DNA of 64,000 nt from Pachydiplax longipennis (taxonomy: Eukaryota; Arthropoda; Insecta; Odonata; Libellulidae), in the NCBI GenBank assembly GCA_036926295.1, contig JAVFKF010000001.1:36306001-36370000 (forward strand), in the 5' to 3' direction. Under the pieces are notes generated by a model. It saw only the letters and a program-made list of their open reading frames with translations. It did not search any database and was not told where the DNA came from. The stretch's first letter is position 1. The number at the start of each line of letters is the position of its first letter. Below are positions 59,915 to 64,000 of the stretch, piece by piece. The position numbers and the translations under genes were made by a program.

Positions 59915-62790
59915 GCAACATTATTTGCTATCGAATAACAAATACGTAGCACGTACCTACAACAATACACTATTACAATATCTATATATTTTTTCCTGCT
60001 TACAAGACTTGGAAAAAATTAGTTTCCCAATCCCAGGAGATGTCCAATCCCATCAATTCTGTTGATTACCAGTTGATTAACTCTTCATTGCATCGTTTCG
60101 AAAACATTGCACGAAAATTTATCTCCCACATTTCCCAGCGTGTTTAAAGCCATTATAATTCACTCACGGTCGCTTCGTCAAAGGTGAAATAAAAGCATCG
60201 AAGTGATGCCATGAAAAGCAAACTAAAGAAGAGCTGTTTACGTGGAAAGATTTTTGTGTGGTTTTCGGATAGCGGAAGAGGAGGAAACGATAGTAGCCCT
60301 CTAAGAGTGGGGATGTGTACCGCAGTAGTGGCGATGTTTGAGGAGAGGATAAGAAGGTATATTGTGATGGAAAGAGGGTGGGATATGGAGGAGGGTTACG
60401 AAAAGAAAATGAAAACATAAAGGAAAAGGGAGATGGATAAATATAGGATGGAGAGAGACGTTGAATTATTTTTAGGTCGGTAAATCCTTTGTTGAATCAT
60501 AAGTAAACATTATGTATACTTTATTATTTTACTCAATACTTCTGTAACATACGAAGGGGGTGTAAATTAAAAGATGGAATCAGTCGTTCGCAAAAAACAT
60601 CATCGGTACAATGTGCACGAAGATAATAGAGTTTGAAAATATTTTGAATGGTTAATACATCTCCTGCCAAAAGAAGCATATTTGTAGATAGATCAGCGAT
60701 TCATAAAGAGGGTTCCAAGTTAATCAGGAAGGGATCAAGGTTCTCAAAGAGTTCTGAAGAATTCTAATGATAAAAAAATACTAGACTGGGTTATATGTAG
60801 ATAATACATTGACGGGCCGTTTCAACAGACAATGTAATATTATTTTTATTAACTCTCTAATTTCGCAAAATTATACGATTTTAACAAATTACTAGAACTA
60901 CTAGTGGAATTTCTCTACGGTTAGTATAATACTTCTCAATATATCTTACTTTTAATATTTATAGTATTTCCTTCTTTACCATACCATTCACTGGATATGA
61001 GTGAAGAAGTACATGCTGTATTATGTAGGCAATTCTCTCGCACAGGAATATTCTAAAATTGAAATAGAACTCGAAGAATATTTATTTTTAATAGCATACT
61101 TATCTATCAATACTGGCCCCTACTAATCAATATTGATAGCCACTAACTATTTTTCTAGTATCAACGTTTACAACATATAATGATTTCTATCTTTAACAGG
61201 TATTGTTTGATTTATTTAACAACCCTTGTGGGAAAGTTAAAACATTCCCCAAAATCTTGATCTTAAAAAGAGCAAAATATCAAAAAGGAGATTATAACTA
61301 AAATAATGTTACACAGGGCAGGAAATAAAATTAAATTTCATAAAGTATACGATAAATACGGATTATTAGAGCACATAAATTTTCTGGGAAAGAGAGTTGC
61401 TTAAATTATTTCTCCTATGATACCAATTTGCTGTAACAAACCAAATTCTATTGTAAATTGCAAAACGAATTCACTATATTTATGGGATAGAGAACGTATA
61501 GGAAGAATGGAAAAAGGATAAGCGTGAGTCGTTAAAAATAGCAGGAGAAAGTAGAGGCGGAAGAATTTTCCTTTGTGTGCTGGAGAATGAAGGAATGGGG
61601 ACGAAAGGGAAAAAAATAGTTTGGTGGGGGTGACAAGAGGATCCGAAAATAAAAAGCCGTGGTTTGGCTTACGGGGGACCCTTTGTGCAGTTACTTAGTT
61701 CAACTCTGTTTACCAAAGCCATCATTTTTCCGCATCCTCTTGGCGGGTCGGAGATTGAGGGAAAAAAGGGAGTATAATGGTTTACTTTAGGGGGAGAGTG
61801 GGTCGCGTGGGCGGGAAAAAGAGGCTAAAAAAGTGTGAGAATAATAGGAGTAGAGGGCGAGAAATATCGTTTACATATTGGGGTCGGTTTCCATCGAATG
61901 CTAATGCCAGCAAAAGTAATTGAAGATGTGGAGGAATTTGAGGGGGAGCGAGATTCGGGTATAGATCAATACGAAATTCCCATAAAGTGGATCGCTGGTT
62001 CCACTCTTATAAAAAGGAGCGTAAATGACGATTTGACGCAGAAAATGGAAGAATCTGATGTTTCATTTTTGCTAAAAGGGAAAATGTAAGGAACTTACGA
62101 CTGAGCCTAAATTCAAGAGCTATAAATTTACAATTGAAATTAGAGGCTATCCTAACGTGGGTTAAAATCTTAAACTGTTTAAACAGGGCCCGTAATGATG
62201 AAAATAAAATTCATGAGGAATGAAATGCAACAATACCCCCAACAATACAAATATGTAAGTTCCCTAAACTGTAAACAACTATTGTTCCGTCACAAATTTA
62301 ATGAATAACGCTCTTGACATCAGAACTCAAAATAATCAGCAACAATCACTAGTACATATGATCGTATAAATAAAAATTAATGTTTTTCGATGGTTTATTG
62401 GAGTAAATTTCTAAAATTAATCCCTTATTACTCATAATATTCAACTCTCTTAAGAAAGATTTTATTATAATTTTTTTCTATTTAAACTCACATATGAACA
62501 GTTGGTTTCGATTATCGATATTCAGCGCCGTCTTTGTAGTTCGGTATTCTATTGAATTAAGTTGTATAATGTTAAATGCTGCACACAACTCAATTCAGTA
62601 TCTCTTCGCCTTGAAGTAGAGCATGCATAAAAAGTACGCTTTGAAAGCTCTACATTTTCAGTATTTATTGTTTTGGGTCGTTCATAAATCTTTCCCACAC
62701 AATTGACCCCCCATGGATTACTGAGACCTGAGTCGGTTGCCTAACTTACTTGACCTCAAAAGCCGGTTTAATATAGAAAACCAACGAAAT
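59915..62790. other. No supported gene
   Basis: AT-rich with purine-rich parts at 60160-60470 and 61480-62090. The 84-codon plus frame at 61835-62089 is charged and has no domain I recognise. Confidence 0.5.
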
Positions 62791-62798
62791 TTTTACCG

Positions 62799-62915
62799 AC
62801 AGTGGTGATAGAGTTAGTGTGCTAATGGTCCAATCCCAAGTTCCAGACTTCGAGTCCCGGATAATCAGATTCTACCTTCTTTTTCTTTCTTCTTTTCGGT
62901 TATGCGGCAATAATA
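62799..62915 (+). repeat. tRNA-derived SINE remnant
   Basis: A modified B box GACTTCGAGTCC (62846-62857) in the context CCAGACTTCGAGTCCCGG is preceded by GTGGTGATAGAGTTAGTGTG, a weak A box at tRNA spacing. Downstream, TTCTACCTTCTTTTTCTTTC resembles the pyrimidine-rich body following the B box at 13765. The shared body supports the same SINE family. Confidence 0.5.
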
Positions 62916-63978
62916 TTTACTATTTAAATTGGTTTAATTGGTGACATAATGTACCATTTAAAATATTATTAAAATTACTTCGAATATCACTTTGAGCCAG
63001 ATATAATGCTTGCAAATTTAAAATATGTGTGAAAAAATGGCATAAAAATTGTATGAAAAAATATAGCAAAGACTGCCATAGCCAAGAGATTCTGTGGACA
63101 ATGGATGATGAGCATATGATTCAGGTATGGAAAAATGGTACAGAAAGTAAGGGAAAATCAGAATGTGATACATGTCAGAAGAACAGAATATTTACAAAAT
63201 TATCCAACATTACATATTACGGGAGATCTTGGATATGTTTGGTAAGAAATTGAATAAGAAGCGGAGCATCTATGGGCAAAGGAAGAACTTGTTTGACTTT
63301 CAGAAACATAGACTAACAGACTAATCCATGAAGCAATGAAGACGAACTATTCAAAACTTAAACAGAAATTCAAGTACTTAAGAATAACAAAAAATTAATA
63401 ACTTTCGGCAGTACCTCAAGCTTCCATAAACGCAGCACTATAAAACACCGCTGGAAATTACTCGCATGCAGCAAAGACCATAAATTAAGCGTAAATCCAC
63501 CTTCCTTTGTTCCCAAGCGACGTTTAAACTGCAAACTCCCAGCAGAGAGTCTCCTATTCATTACTCCGCGATAGCAATGGACCATTCCAAACTAGGAACT
63601 CATACCGTTAGGATTTTGCTGTAATCTCGCAGATACAGCTCCTTCCAAAACTGTCTAACTATCCAATGACCTCTTGCACAACTTCCTTATCCCGTAACTA
63701 CGGTTACACCCCACTGTCTTCCTCTGTTAACCGCTGCATAGAAACAGGCGATAAACGTTGGAAATGGAACCCATTCGTACGCTCTGGAGCGCATTGAAGC
63801 CGATTTCCAGGCGCCATTCGTCTCGCCGATTGGCCGAAAGCCCTCTGTTTAAAACTGGTCGCGCTGCACCTGAGTGCTAATTCCGAACGCACTCCAATAA
63901 AAACCTTATCCGCTCGCAGCGGCGTCTTACGTTGGGTAAGGAGAATCACCACGTTTCGGAATGTGCCATTGTCTGGAT
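62916..63978. other. No supported gene; GC-richer toward the end
   Basis: The 74-codon plus frame at 63029-63253 has four Cys and Trp-Thr-Met-like strings but matches no family I know; the 82-codon minus frame at 63952-63704 is unrecognised. Confidence 0.45.
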
Positions 63979-64000
63979 GGTGGCCAAATTGGTAGAATTT
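63979..64000 (+). repeat. Possible tRNA-like A box cut by the window edge
   Basis: GGTGGCCAAATTGGTAGAAT resembles a tRNA A box and D-arm (TRGCNNARTTGGTAGA). The B box would lie beyond the window, so this may be the start of a further SINE head, or chance. Confidence 0.25.

Noticed and set aside
63029..63253. Plus-strand frame with WTMDDE and four cysteines, considered as an RT or zinc-binding remnant
   Set aside because: The spacing of Cys residues fits no finger pattern I know, and the similarity to RT C-terminal strings is too slight.
1..64000. CRISPR arrays, bacterial operons, rRNA genes, telomeric TTAGG arrays
   Set aside because: No regularly spaced direct repeats with unique spacers, no ribosome-binding-site/ORF organisation, no rRNA-like conserved blocks and no TTAGG runs were seen. 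The sequence is eukaryotic non-coding DNA.

Overview
The window looks like 64 kb of AT-rich, non-coding DNA from a metazoan, most likely an arthropod with a large genome. I could not support one intact host protein-coding exon, rRNA or functional tRNA. The open frames are all short (under about 145 codons). They overlap one another on both strands, are mostly low-complexity purine or pyrimidine translations, and show no domain I recognise. CG dinucleotides are common in the GC-richer patches, so the vertebrate pattern of CG loss is absent. The retroelement remnants (degenerate six-base GTAGAT-type tails, C-terminal reverse-transcriptase motifs) are of a kind I associate with arthropods. The species cannot be named from this sequence.

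Most of what can be annotated is repeat DNA in various stages of decay. (1) A non-LTR retrotransposon (LINE) family is represented by five 5'-truncated 3' ends: three on the minus strand (12.2, 16.2, 17.7 kb) and two on the plus strand (49.2, 50.6 kb). Two or three keep the C-terminal reverse-transcriptase motif of the SFFPRTIRDWN type, followed by a short GC-rich hairpin and, in one copy, a clear six-base repeat tail. (2) A different non-LTR lineage has left a stop-riddled but still in-frame C-terminal fragment at 33.2-33.5 kb. (3) About ten tRNA-like heads with box A and box B, read as tRNA-derived SINE remnants, are dispersed, with half of them between 31.4 and 36.2 kb and two possible head-to-head pairs. 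(4) DNA-transposon remnants include a two-copy hAT-like family (6.3 and 21.9 kb), a hAT-type end at 34.0 kb, another possible hAT relic at 36.7 kb and a 185-bp foldback element at 17.5 kb. (5) There are dispersed repeat pairs of unknown class (39.8/47.0 kb; 0.35/3.15/48.6 kb).

Local duplications and simple repeats are also present: a near-perfect 194-bp tandem duplication at 58.0-58.4 kb, an older 135-bp one at 3.9-4.2 kb, a 22-bp minisatellite at 58.9-59.1 kb, an 18-bp AT-rich one at 59.8-59.9 kb and smaller arrays. Possible functional DNA outside the repeats is limited to candidates: a TATA-plus-initiator arrangement with duplicated upstream motifs at 33.6-33.8 kb, a G-quadruplex-prone tract at 35.6 kb, and a 69-nt near-perfect hairpin at 40.8 kb. 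The window is best read as intergenic or deep-intron sequence. Its genes do not work together in any pathway, because none is visible. All calls come from reading by eye; no search or folding was run.
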